A model generated the notes under the pieces. The model made no database searches. It was given only the letters and a program-made list of their open reading frames with translations, and was not told the origin of the DNA. From NCBI GenBank assembly GCA_013396755.1, contig VWZF01006917.1:208812-272811 (forward strand): DNA of 64,000 nucleotides, given 5' to 3'. Every line of letters starts with the position of its first letter. The first letter of the stretch is position 1. Source of the DNA: Sclerurus mexicanus. Its lineage: Eukaryota; Chordata; Aves; Passeriformes; Furnariidae. Below, piece after piece: positions 35,963 to 48,900 of the stretch. Position numbers and translations under genes: made by a program.

Positions 35963-36723
35963 AAGGTGGTAGACAAAAGAGCTTTGCTTTTATGATACCA
36001 AGAAATGTTGCTTAAAACATAATTGGGAACTTAGTGTCCCCTATTTGATAGGGTTTTCAGGTTACAGCAAGACATTTGTAGCAGAAGAAAACTGGTGAGA
36101 ACAGGCTATGGCTGAGGTATCCTTTAGAGGTTCAATCAAGTACTAAATGAAGATTTTTTTTTTTCTTCTGAAAAACCCAATGTTTAACTTCAGCCTGCCT
36201 ATCATAAACAGTTATTACAAAACTCTGCTTTTAAATTTTTGGAGTGAGCAATGAACATAGAGAAACACTGCCACTTTGCCTTGATTTTTATGACAGAAAG
36301 GCAAGTGGGCATAAAGAGAACTCGCCCACACTGTGGGTCTGTATCCTTCTGCACTGCTGACCACCTTCACTAAGCACTCTTGAGTAAGCAGTGCTGGTGT
36401 TTCAATTCGCTTTCAGAAAAGAGATGAAAGAAAGAACAAGTAAAATATTCATTTAAAACAATCAGAAAATTCTTGAAAGCTTGTTTCTAGCATCTATGCA
36501 TGCCTAAGAAGTACTAGCTGCTGGGACATTGCAAATTATGTTACGATTTTTTTACTATTACAGAAAAAAAAAAGAAGCAGTAAATTAGGACTGACAACTC
36601 TAGGCAATGTGTTTTCCCAGTTTTGATCACAGATTTCCATTTATGTTAGATGGTTCAGAAAAAACCAAAGGAACATAAACCTGTAAACAGAAGCCCTACT
36701 CAGAGGAAAAAAGATAGTAACAG
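35963..36723 (-). other. 3' flank / proximal 3' UTR of ADAMTS12
   Basis: About 760 bases directly downstream of the ADAMTS12 stop on the minus strand, presumably transcribed as 3' UTR. No repeat and no clear polyadenylation signal choice. This is inference from position. Confidence 0.5.
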
Positions 36724-36959
36724 CTAGTGCCAAGCCGCTTGGTTGTTGTTTTCTTGGTTTTGAGGTGATTTTCTTCTAGATTTAGTGTAATGTTGTTGTC
36801 TGAGGCCTCGCTGATCCCTGTATCTTGCTTTGTTACGGATTCGGGGCTGACTACACGTGAAGCAGCACTGAATCTGTATTGATGGCAGCAAGCATTTCCC
36901 AATGCCTTTCAGCCTCTGACAGAAGTGAACCGACAGCTGGTCTTTGCTGCAGGGCAGCC
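36724..36959 (-). CDS. ADAMTS12: ADAMTS12 terminal coding exon (PLAC domain, basic tail, TAG stop)
   Basis: Acceptor ttctccaccacag. After completing Gly it reads LPCSKDQLSVHFCQRLKGIG, then KCLLPSIQIQCCFTC. This is the six-cysteine PLAC domain that ends ADAMTS7, 12 and several relatives. About 42 more residues follow, rich in Arg, Lys, Gln and Asn, ending QAAWH and TAG (36724-36726). The exon has no long ATG-initiated frame in its true reading frame and would be missed by an ORF search. It was placed by homology and the phase-1 junction. Confidence 0.93.
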
Positions 36960-39900
36960 CTGTGGTGGAGAAGAGAAGAATTAGCTATATTTTGCTGACA
37001 CACTGCTTGTATTTCTAGAATTTTAAACTGCTTTATGCCAGTCCTGTCTATTAAGGCTCTTATGATGGCTTTCTCTTCCTTTGTATAACAGGCCAGCTCG
37101 ATCCCCCTGGAATTCTAGGATCTTTTAGTGAACACATGACATTCTGTCCTGGAAAATACAGCATTCATTCCTGTCTGGTGAGAATTTACTTTTGCAGCAG
37201 ATATAGCTCATCTTTGTTTTTCACTTCAATGTTTCTGCTGATAAGGACTGCAAGAGAAAGCCTAGCAACAATGATTTGTGAGTCTGGTACTTCTATATTC
37301 TCGTAACTGCATTTAAGACATGTGCAGTGGGCTGGCAGCATGATGAAGAGTGATGCAGGGCAGGAAGGGGAGCACAAAGGATGGGCAACTACATGTTCAG
37401 CTTGGCTACCCTTCAATTTCTGCAGCACCAGAATAAGACAGGGACTGGCCCTTTTTTTATTTTGGTGCTCACAGGTCTGTGGTACCTTTAAGAAACTGAG
37501 ATGTGAGAGATTTAGTCAGATTAGAAACGGGGGGTCCTCAGCTGTAAGAAGACAAGGTGTGCAAAAGTAAGAAAACGGTGGATTGGCTGAATGCAAGGCT
37601 GTTGTTCAGCACATCCCTCAGCACTGGGACTAGGGGAACTCAATGAAAACTAGTGTAAAGGTAGTTTAAAACAGATAAAAGTGATTCTTTTCACACCAGG
37701 CTGTGAACCTCTGGAACAGTTGTCCTCAGGATACTCAGCCCCAGAGCTGAATGAAGCCCCCATAATCCAGGAGGAGATGGTTAGCGACCTGCTATGCCAA
37801 TCAGACACTCACAAGTCTATGGGCCCTGATGGGACCCAGCCCAGACTAATGAGGGAACTAGCCAAAGGACTTGCCAAAGCACTCTCAATCATCTACCAGC
37901 AGTTCTGGTTACCTGGAGAAGTTCCAGCTGACTGGAAATGAGCAACTGTAATGTTCTGCTACAAGAAGGAAGGATGATCCAGGGAACTACAGGGCTGTCA
38001 GCCTAATCTCAGTTCTGGGCAAGGTTATGGAAGAGATCTTCCTGACTGGCATTACACAGCACATGGGGGACCACCAGGGTATCAGGCCCAGCCAGCATGG
38101 ATTTACAAAAGGCAGCCTTTCTTGATCAACCTGGTCTCCTTCTATGACAAAGCGACTTGTTTAGTAGATGATGGAAAGCCTGTGGATGTGTCTCTCTGGA
38201 CTTCAGTGAAGTGTTTGACACAGTCTTCCAGAGCATCCTCCTAGAAAAGCTGGCTGTTCATGGCTTGGATGGGTGCGCTCTGCAATGAGTATAAAACTGG
38301 CTGGATGTCTGGGCACAGAGAGCGATGGTGAATGGAGCCAAATCCAGCTGGTGGCCAGTCACCAGTGGTGCTCCCCAGGGATCAGTTTCGGGGCTGGTCC
38401 TGTTTGACATCTTTACTGGTGATTTGGACATGGGGAGTGAGTGCACCCTCAGTAAATCTGCAGAAGACACCAGGTTGGGTGGGACTGTTGATCTACCCAA
38501 AGTGCAGGAAGGCTGTGCAGAGGGCCCTGGACAGACTTGATCAATGGGCTGAGGACAAACTGCATGAGGTTCAATAAAGTGAAGTTCCAGGTCCTGCACT
38601 TGGGTCGCAGAAACCCAATGCTCTGTTACAGCCTGGGGGAGGAGTGGCTGGAGAGCAGCCAGGCAGAAAGGGACCTGGGGGTGCTGGTTGACAACCAGCT
38701 GAACATTGAACCAGCAGTGTGTCCAGGTGGCTAAGAAGGCCAATGGCATCCTGGCCTGTGTCAAAAATGGTGTGTCCAGCAGGACTGGGGAAGTGAGTGT
38801 CCCCTTGTACTTGGCAGTAGTGGGACCGTACCTTGAGTGCTGTGTCCAGTTCTGTGCCACTCACTTTATAAAGGACACAGAGCTGCTGTAGCATGTCCAG
38901 AGAAGGGNTTCGGGGCTGGTCCTGTTTGACATCTTTACTGGTGATTTGGACATGGGGAGTGAGTGCACCCTCAGTAAATCTGCAGAAGACACCAGGTTGG
39001 GTGGGACTGTTGATCTACCCAAAGTGCAGGAAGGCTGTGCAGAGGGCCCTGGACAGACTTGATCAATGGGCTGAGGACAAACTGCATGAGGTTCAATAAA
39101 GTGAAGTTCCAGGTCCTGCACTTGGGTCGCAGAAACCCAATGCTCTGTTACAGCCTGGGGGAGGAGTGGCTGGAGAGCAGCCAGGCAGAAAGGGACCTGG
39201 GGGTGCTGGTTGACAACCAGCTGAACATTGAACCAGCAGTGTGTCCAGGTGGCTAAGAAGGCCAATGGCATCCTGGCCTGTGTCAAAAATGGTGTGTCCA
39301 GCAGGACTGGGGAAGTGAGTGTCCCCTTGTACTTGGCAGTAGTGGGACCGTACCTTGAGTGCTGTGTCCAGTTCTGTGCCACTCACTTTATAAAGGACAC
39401 AGAGCTGCTGTAGCATGTCCAGAGAAGGGCAACAAGTCTTGTGAAGGGTCTAGAAAACATGTCTTATGAGGAAAAGATGAGGGAGCTGGGTTTGTTTAGT
39501 CTAGAGCAGAGGAGGCTCGTGGGGGACCTCATTGCTCTCTACAGCTACCTGAAAAGAGGTGGCAGTGATGTGGAAGCTGGTCTCTTTTGCCATGCACAGT
39601 GAAAGCAGAAGAGAAAATAGCCTCAGGATGAGACAAGGGAGATTCAGAATAGTTACCAGAAAAAAAAAAAATCACTGTTAGAATGATCAAGCTTCGGAAT
39701 AGGTTGCCCAGGAAGGTGGTAGAGTTACTGTCCTGGATGTGTTCAGTAGGCATCTGGATCTGGTGCTGGATGATATGGTTCAGTGTTTTAGGGGTTAGAG
39801 TGGTAGTGCTGGGTGGACAGCTGGACTGGATGATTTTAAATGTCTCTTCCAACCTTGATGATTCTATGATTCCAAGAACTTGCTGCCACAGGAGAGGATG

Positions 39901-42900
39901 GAAGCAGGCAGCACAGAAGGGTCAAAAGGGTTGAAACACTAATGGAAATTTAAATTAAAAGGCACTACATGAGGAAGATTTAAGAGTCCTAATACGTCTG
40001 TTGGGAATGCTGGAGGACTACCATGGAAATGAATCTCAGGAAAGGACCAAAATCTTGTACTCTTGCTAAGTAGCATCTTCTAATGCCATTGCTGGAGACA
40101 GTGCTTGGCTGCAAGGAACAGTGGTCTAGCCAGTAGGGCATTTCTTATGTTCTGTGGGCCACTTGAGCTTTATTCACAGAAACAACTAGTACTGATCTGT
40201 GTAGGCAATATTTATCTGATTCTGTCTTTCTGAACATGAGAGGAACAGGAAATAAGCAGACCAATTCAAACCTAGGGCAAAATATGTCCTAAAGATCTTT
40301 GAAGAGCAGCAGGTATGATGCATTTCTCTCAAGGGTATGTCAGATCTGCACTGCCCTCAGGAACCAAACCCTTGTCTCATTGCCCCATTACACCCTTACC
40401 ACTGACTAAGAGGGAAGAATCATCCTCCAAAAGGTTTTTGAAGCTTTTCTACAAGGACTCTAAGCTGTTGCTGTTCTCACTGGAGCGTACCTGCTGGATA
40501 TGGCAGTACACAGACTACAGAGAAATCTGTACCCTTCTGTAAGCTTCTTCCCTCCCCTGACACCTCTTTTCTGAGCTATTAACAACCTACACAACTCAGC
40601 TCCTGGACCTTTGAACAAGAGAGGTATAGGACACCCTGAATCGCAAGAGTACTTCTCTCCACTCTCCATTTTGGACAGTTCAACCCTGTGGGATTCTGAT
40701 TTTTCTTACAGGGTCTCTCTGTAAGAACTTTCTTGCCTGCACACACAGTCCAGTATCTGCAGTTTCCACAGGGGGAATCTGTCTTAAGAAACAGCATCTG
40801 TTTGGACTCACTGTGTGTTTTTCACACAGCCAGATTTACCCAAAATAGACCAATACAAGCAGGCCTATTCATTTAGTCATGGCACCATAAATTCTGGATG
40901 AATGCTCAGAGGCCTGGACTCCTCCTCATGGCAACACAAGGCCAGGAGGGCTGGACAGCACAACAGAGAACATCCAACAGAGCAGCTGAGCAGCAGCAGG
41001 TCAGGCTGACCTGTAAGTACTGAGCCCATGGTACTCAAAAGAAGTTGATAGACTGAGTCAGTTCCCAGTTTTGGCAGAATCTCAGCACAAATGGAGAGCT
41101 TTCTGGAAACTGTCTCATGCAGGCATATTACTATACCTGTACTTTTCCTGCACTCTTGCAGACTGCATTTCTGATACTCTGTGGGCTTGGCTTTATCCAC
41201 ACACATACTGTCATCTTCACTTTCATTGGTTTCTGTATTCATGCATTTCACAGTTCTTTGCTGAATGCCCCCTCCACAAGAAACAGTGCACTGAAAGAGA
41301 GCAATTTTAACATATATGAAAGTCTTTTTACATCAAAATTTTGTAATATGCCAATATTTGAGTTGTAATATGACAAAAGGCTAAAAATGCCACATGATCC
41401 AGAACAAAAGACATTACAGTACTTTGTGTATGCTCCATGGTGTATCGTGGCCAGATTTGGAAGTATACAGTGGAAGGGTAAATAGTATAAATACAACATC
41501 TTGGAATGTATAACCAGCAGGAGAGGACTGTTTTTTACAGAGGGGGATGAGAATGATCAGTCCTACAAAATAAGAGTAGTAATCAAAATTGGTACAAATT
41601 GGGTCATTTTTTGCTTCCTGTGTTTTCTCGCTATCTAAGTTAAACATGTATAATCAATTGCAATGTTAGGTCTACAAATGACCAAGCTAAGATTTTAAAA
41701 AAAGCTCAGTGAGATGTTGTTTCTTTCATGACATTTACACAGTGGCTACCCTTTCTTTATGACCACGAAAGAACTGCCAGCTGCTTGTTCCAGCTGCACA
41801 CAGATGGCTATTTTTAAAATATGTTCCTGCACTATTCTGTAAATGCACTTAATTCTTCTGACTTCCCAGAGTGTGTGGGAATTCCACTTTTAAATTATTT
41901 TTCTCTTCAGATATAGAGCACCCAGCAAGATAAATAATTCATAGACAGAGAATGTCAGATAATGAAGCACAAGAGGGGACTGGTGCCTCTCTAATTTTTT
42001 TGCAAATTGTCCTCTCTCTAATGTATATCTCTCTTCATGAGACACAACAGTACTGGTGTGAAATACATTAAAAGATCTTAGGTACTCTTGCAACAACTTT
42101 ATATTGATGTTTAAAGTATTTTAATAACGTAAAAGTAATTATACATTAATATGAGGTTAATAAATCAGTAAGATAATTGCTGCAATTTTTGGTATTCAGG
42201 TGCTTATTTTATGCATTTCACTTCCATACTTAAATGTTACACTAACTCTACACTACATTATAGTCATGTCCCCCCTAATGACTTTGTGTCAAAACCAACT
42301 CATTACATTTTCTGTGTTACATGAGTCTCCATTGTTTTCTTATTTGTGGCACCCGCTTTTAGCATTCCTTCAGTATTCTATTCTGCTGTGAGGAGTATTT
42401 GTAATGTATGCAATGTTTATTAAGGAAACTGAAGGAAAAGTTTTATTAGATATACCAGTTTCTTTATAAATAAAAATATGCTGCAGATACTGGAAGGTTC
42501 CCCAAAGACAAACCTCATATTTACCAATTACATTTCCAGGTGCTAAAGTGGAAGGCTGTTGGTCAAAATTCAGAATTTCTCTTTGTGTCGGCAAGTCCAA
42601 CATTCCACAAAGTTGCTTTAAGTATCACCCAGCCCCCTCCAATAGTCCTGAACAGTGGAAAATTTCAAATGTGCAGTGAAAGAATGTTAATGGCATCTCC
42701 TTTTTCACTAGACAAGGAAAAACAAACCAGCCCTCCAACAATACATAATGCAGCAACAAAAATCAGAAGCTGCAATACCTGTCCATGTCCACTGAAGGAA
42801 AGAGGTGGGCTGGCTATGAAATGGTTAGTAATGTTTTCAAAAGTTTTTTAGTTGCAGATTCAGCTGTGCATAAGACACTATTCGTGCCATAGGCACAAAG

Positions 42901-45900
42901 GCTCAAAGACAAGTGAACAATATGACCAAATATGGCCAACTCAGGACAAAAATCAAGACAGAAATAAACTCAATCCTACCGGGCTCCAGGCCTGGTTAAT
43001 CCACTGTGTACAAGGCTGCCTGTTACATGATGCAGTGGCATTAGGTCTTTTGGTCCATTCACAGTACCCTTCTTCTGGGCAGTAGATGTGTCGTTTTTGC
43101 TGGCCACCACCACACGTTCTTGAACACTAACAAAAGAGGGGCACAACAAGAAGTGGAAATGAATAAGAACCCAAAAATAAACCCTAAAGACAGTTAGAAA
43201 TGCTCATTAAGAAATGTGGAGCCACAGGTAACAAGAACCCTGGGTCACTGACTCATGGGATTTAGAAAGATGTACAGGCTAGCCTTCACATCAACTCCTA
43301 AAGTCTCAGCTCTGCACTGAGAGACTTACTTCATCATATGCTTGGAAGGAGGCAGAAAAGAAGCTTATTTCATCATATGCTTGGAATAAGGCAGAAAAGA
43401 AGCTGTTAGTTGGGGAAAAGCTGCTCCTGACATGTATTATTGTAAGGACTATAGGACAGCATGGAAGTGGCTACACAGAACAAGCAACAGAGAACTGCTT
43501 ATCAGCATCACTGGTACCAGTAGCTTCTCTAGCAAGAATGACACAGGAAGTCACGTGTCTGCAGGTTTAATCTGTAATATTTCCTGAAGATAGAACAAGT
43601 CCATGAGATGCAGCATATCATTTTTTAGGTGGTTGGGGACATTAAAATTCACCCAGTCTATACAATAAATGAACTATTTGGCCATAAAAGTGTCATACAA
43701 AGACAGTGATCCAAGCTAATTTTTAAATGCTCTTCTGTCTACATTCTATTATTACTTATCCACTGATTTTTAACTATTTTTCCACTTGGTTTTCAGTAGA
43801 GCCTGCTGATTTCTCTGACAGAAAACATACATCCTGGTGTTCTCCTCATGGCAGGTGTGATTTGTCAGTGCCTTGCAAAGAAGAATGTGATCACCTCCCT
43901 TGAAATCCAAAAGCATCAGGTCCAGAGGGCTGTAAACATCATGATGCTTTCTCCAGAGCTGCTTTTAGTGAGAGTAAACACTAAAATGTAATCAGAACAC
44001 GTGATTCTGTGTTCTGATTTATTTTATGTGTCTGGCTGCCTATGAGACTGTTGGAACAGATTTATACTACTAAAGGATCCAAAAGTCAGATTTATTTTAT
44101 GTCTGGTCTAAGTCTCCGCCTCCATAAAATTTCATCCTAAAAGTGCAAGGGAAAATTTTAAATTCATCATAATGACAAAGCAACACTAAAATGGCAGCAA
44201 AAGGGATTAATCTAAATGAACGACATTTACTGAGCCAATAGGACATCTAAAGCAAATCTTTTTCCAGGCCATGTACTACTGTCTTTAAGGGCATGGTGAT
44301 TTACAGCTCTAGCAGTGTATCACATGCAATCCTAAGAATTACTCTGGGAAATCTTATGAGTGGCTATGCTAATTGTTGTTGTAACCACACACAAGGTTTT
44401 CAGAGTGATACACACCAGCTGTGTGTCTTCCTTTGAGCAGAAGTTTACCCAACAGCACAGATCTGACAGTCACTGTTACCTCACAGGTAATTGCTCATTC
44501 CCAAAGCTTCTTTTCAAGCATAATACCTCATTCCAGGGCTCCACATGCCACTGCAAGCAAGGCTCTGTGTTACAGCTTGTGTTGAGTTTTGGTTTATATC
44601 CAAGCAGTTGGCAATGGAAAGGCCTGAGAAGTCTCTTTTCACGGACATCAATGCAGTGAACATCTCGGGTCTTGAAGCCACCATTGCACACAGCAGAGCA
44701 CTGTAAACAAAACAGAGAGGGGCACATCTCCCAAAGATGCTCCACTGAGGGGCTGTACCTTTTCCAGTCACAGGAGAGCAGGACAGCCTGAGCTCTGAGC
44801 ATCCTGAACAGAAGGAATTTCCAGTTTACCAGAACAACAATCTGTTGTCAGGCTTAAACAGTGGTTCTCATCACAACAAACTGGAACACGCCATGTAAGT
44901 ACTTCCCCCCCTTCACTGAAATGTCCATTAATAACATGGATACGTATTTAATTGGGAAATCCTGCCAACTATTTCCAAAAATGTCATAGTGAAAGTCATA
45001 ATGCAACAAATACAAAAAAATTAATTCTGTAGGCAGGGAAATTGCCAGTTCCTTAGTTGTTTCAGAGAGAGAAAGGGAGGGAAGGAGGAAAGGGCAGAGG
45101 AATTAGCAGTTCCCACCCTTACCTTCCTTGCTCCTCCATGGTGTCAGGAGGATCCATAGCCCAAGAGCAACCTGGGCATGGGAGAATAGGAGAGAAGAGA
45201 GGCACCCTGAGCCTCATTCATAGTCTGCAAAATCATTTCTCAGCTTAGAGCTCTGCTGGTGAGCCAAGGGAGCCCTTCCAGTCTCCTATTTCTCCCCAGA
45301 GATTGCTGCAAGGCCTCATGCAGCATCACCAGGTCCTGTCCCTGGACACCAAAGCTCAGGACCTCTGCTGTTGAGGAATAACTGAATTTGTGACCACCAG
45401 AATAAGGAAAAATACACATTTTGTCTTCATCCAGAATTAAAGCCAATTCCAACTACACCACTGAAAAATCTCAGATCAGCTTTCACCTTTACCACCATCC
45501 TGCAATAGCAACTGAGACTGTTCTCCTTTGCATAAATAAACATTCTTCAGTTGAGCCAAGAACTTTAACACAATACCTCCCATGAGAGATGAAGAATGGA
45601 TGGAAAGGGAATCCATACTCTTGTCCACAGGAATTTCTGTTCCTCTGGACAGAAACAGTGGACAGAAGTGACTGTGTAAGAAAATGAGTACAACAAATGA
45701 GCCCCAAAATATGTGTAAATTATACCTGGTATTAAACTCAGGCTATAAGATCTAGTCTAAAGCACCTTTCTTTTAGGGGAGAGGAAGAACTAGATGAGAG
45801 TAAAGGAACAGAAAAATGTCTGCCACTATGCAGCGGAACGTAGCTGCATTGCTGTGATAAGGTGCCTTAAAAATGTTTGAAATTAGTAACAAAAAACAAT

Positions 45901-48900
45901 TGCCACTTTTAAAGCAAATAAAAGTTAGTCACTTTTATATATGAAATTGTAATTCTGTTTGTCTAGTTAACTTGATGGAAAATAAGGGTGAGTAACATAA
46001 TAGAAATCTGTTAGGAAAAGCCTTTTCCTTTAAACTTGTTTCACAATTGGACTGACACTTTCAAAAATTTGTTTCCCATAATATTTTATCATTAAGCCTG
46101 ATTCCCAGCTACTTTCTTTGATATAGCTATCATTCACTTGTTGCAAGAGCAATGACATTTATGAAGAAAAAGTGAAGGTGAAATATGTCCTACTGCAACT
46201 GGGACTGCAGAATGTCTATGTATTATTTAAAATTAATTTTGAAGGCTTAAATGTAGTTATGTAAAGACTTGGCCTTTCCTGAACTTCCTAAACAGCATGT
46301 AATTCCTGTACAAATCAATTCTGTGTCAAAGAGCTTAATAATATAACACAGGTTTTGTAACTATAACCTTTTCTTTGTATGAATCTGCCCTCTAACCAAA
46401 TGGCAACAACATTGTCCGTAGAAATGACAGGTACTGAAAAAGTCTGAGACACTTATCTTTCCGTGTACTAAATCAACATTATTTCAATAGAATTCTGTAC
46501 TTTTTCTCTTTTGAGTCTTGAAAAATAACCTGCTGTTTGAAGCTCCATCTTTAAACTGCACAAAGACAAAATGTAATAAGCTTCAAGAAGTCACCAAAGT
46601 CCTTCCAGGTTAAAACACCAAAATGGAACTCAAGCACAATTCCCTGGGTTCCACTTATCACCCTGATCACTCTTCTCTCCCTTGACCAGGCAATGGGTAG
46701 ATAACTAGACAAAAACAGGACCCTACACATAGCAGGCATTCTCCCCAGTATAATTTTCTTTCCTTTTTAAATGTAAAATTTACAGATTACATGGATGGGA
46801 AACAGATCATATCACGTAAGAGATGATATATAGTGACAAGGGTGAATAGGTACATGACAACTCCCTTTCCAAATTCCCACTGCTTCTTAAAATTAGAATA
46901 TGGCTCCGGAGTCAGATACCAGAAAGATGCCACAACCAAATATGTACAGCTTTGCCCTAGGATCTCCAAAGAACATAACAGTGACTTCTGCTTTGGCTCT
47001 AGATGCAAGAGTTAATGAGCACAACCCACCACAGGAAGAACAAAATTCACAGCAGATGTGTTTCCAGATATAACTTGGTCAGGAAATCAGAAAATTAGTG
47101 CTGAATGGTCAACTGGGAATCATGTATGCATTGCCACTGAGTAAATAATTGCTTGAAAAATGAAGTACTTAGAATTTCCTACTCCCTGAAATTTGCAAGC
47201 TTACTGTTCACACACAGCTCTGAATGAAGTTACCTTGCTCCAATTTCCTGTTTTCCAGCTAGCACATGGGCGGAGATAACATTTTCTTGCAGGATCAGGC
47301 TTTTTCATGTGCTGGCAATGAGATGTGTTCCTGCTGCTGCACTCCACGAGTCTCCAGAAAACCCCCATTCCACAGGTGGTGGAGCACTGCACAGGGGTAA
47401 GAGGAAAGCCCCAGGAAAACACAACATTAATACAGCATTCTGGAAGCCATCCTGAAACCTAGGTATAAATATCTAGAGCCATTTGAGATGATCTAGGTTA
47501 TCTGAGAAACTCAAAAGAAGACTTCAAACTCACCTGAATTTTACTTAATGTTCTGAAGGAAGGCTTTCTATTGCTTTGTTAAGATAGTACCAATTCTGAT
47601 TTATACTACGCACTTCTCTTCTTTGGCAAATTCCTGATTACTGAGACATTCTAAATCAGTGCCAGCTCTTCCATGTTTTCTTCTATTATCTTTGGGGATC
47701 AAATGTAAAATGTAATTGCAACCAATCTCCAGCACTGCTCCCTCTCTGTCCCTAATATACCTGATGAGATGCTGAAAATCTTAAATAAAACATGTGAGAA
47801 CCTTGAGAAAACCACACAGGAAAAGGATTTTTTAAAATTACTAGTTCAGGAAGTGACTAAGTCTTTTCAAAATTTGAGAGGATTTTAATCTCTGAGGTAA
47901 GTGAATATCAATTATTCCAGTCCAGATCCTAAGAATACACACTCCTCACAAAAAAACCAAACACTATAATTGTATTTTGAATCAGGAAGGGGTGAAAAGA
48001 GGTTGGAGACACCCACTCACCTTTTCCTCCCTTAAAAAGGGAGGGACAGTGAACTATACACATAGAATCAAATACAACACACACCAAGCAGCCTGTAGCT
48101 GGCATGAGAAATGGCATAAATAACCTTGGATTAAGTCAGCAAAATGATGATGAAAGCAACTGCTGTTGTGCAGTTTCAACTCCCTGTGTGGAAGTGGGAA
48201 AGCTGAGTAAGTGTCCTTGTTAAAATAAAGAAACCTAAACTGAAGCTGAGGCAGGAAAAAAAATGAACACTGAAGACATGGAGATTCCTGGAACATGTGT
48301 ACAAGTGCATACCACTGTTCAGTTTTGCCTAGTGATATATCTGTACAAGTCAATTTTTCTGTCTAAGAGGATGGACTGCCCTTGTCTTGCTTGCTGACTG
48401 TTTGATGGCTTGCACAACTCTGCTACACCAGTCTGACAACACCAAGACTTTACTGAAAGGCTGCCTAGTCTTTGACCAAAGACCCATATGCTGAGCACAC
48501 ATGAGAAGGCCAAAGATAGTTCCAGGGATGGGCAGATCACACTTACAAAGCTTTATTTGTCTGCAGAAGGTGAGGCAGGATCCTTTCAAAACCTGTTGTG
48601 TACAGGTACAGAGTCAAGAGAGAAAGGCATGATGCCGCAAATGGTTCCAGCATAAAGCCTTAGCTTTCTTAGCTGTTTGATCCTACATAAAGGAGACAGA
48701 CTGCTCTGGAGTTTGTGAAAACTTACTGCTTTTCCCTTTTGTCCTGGGGAACCAAGATCTCCTCTTGTCACAGCAGGTGTCTGTTACAGGGCGAGAAAGT
48801 GCAGGTGACTTTTCGTGACCAATAGCAGAGGTGCAGAATGAGCAGACCTGGCATAATGGAGTATCTTTGGTACCCAGAAAGCTCTTAGAAAGGGAAAAGT

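Larger units (their letters stand above)
36960..41136 (-). other. ADAMTS12 last intron, with a 2.2 kb CR1 insertion
   Basis: About 4.2 kb between the TSP1-8 and PLAC exons. More than half of it is the CR1 element at about 37690-39873, on the opposite strand to the gene. The parts 36960-37690 and 39874-41136 show no recognisable feature. Confidence 0.85.

Noticed and set aside
37681..37941. Open frame with reverse transcriptase-like sequence as a possible active element
   Set aside because: The reverse transcriptase remnant is interrupted by stops and frameshifts soon after, and the 5' part is missing. It is a dead CR1 copy.
38258..39416. Long minus-strand frames of 200, 173 and 107 codons
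   Set aside because: They are the antisense of the CR1 element and appear twice at an offset of 522 because of the duplication around the N.
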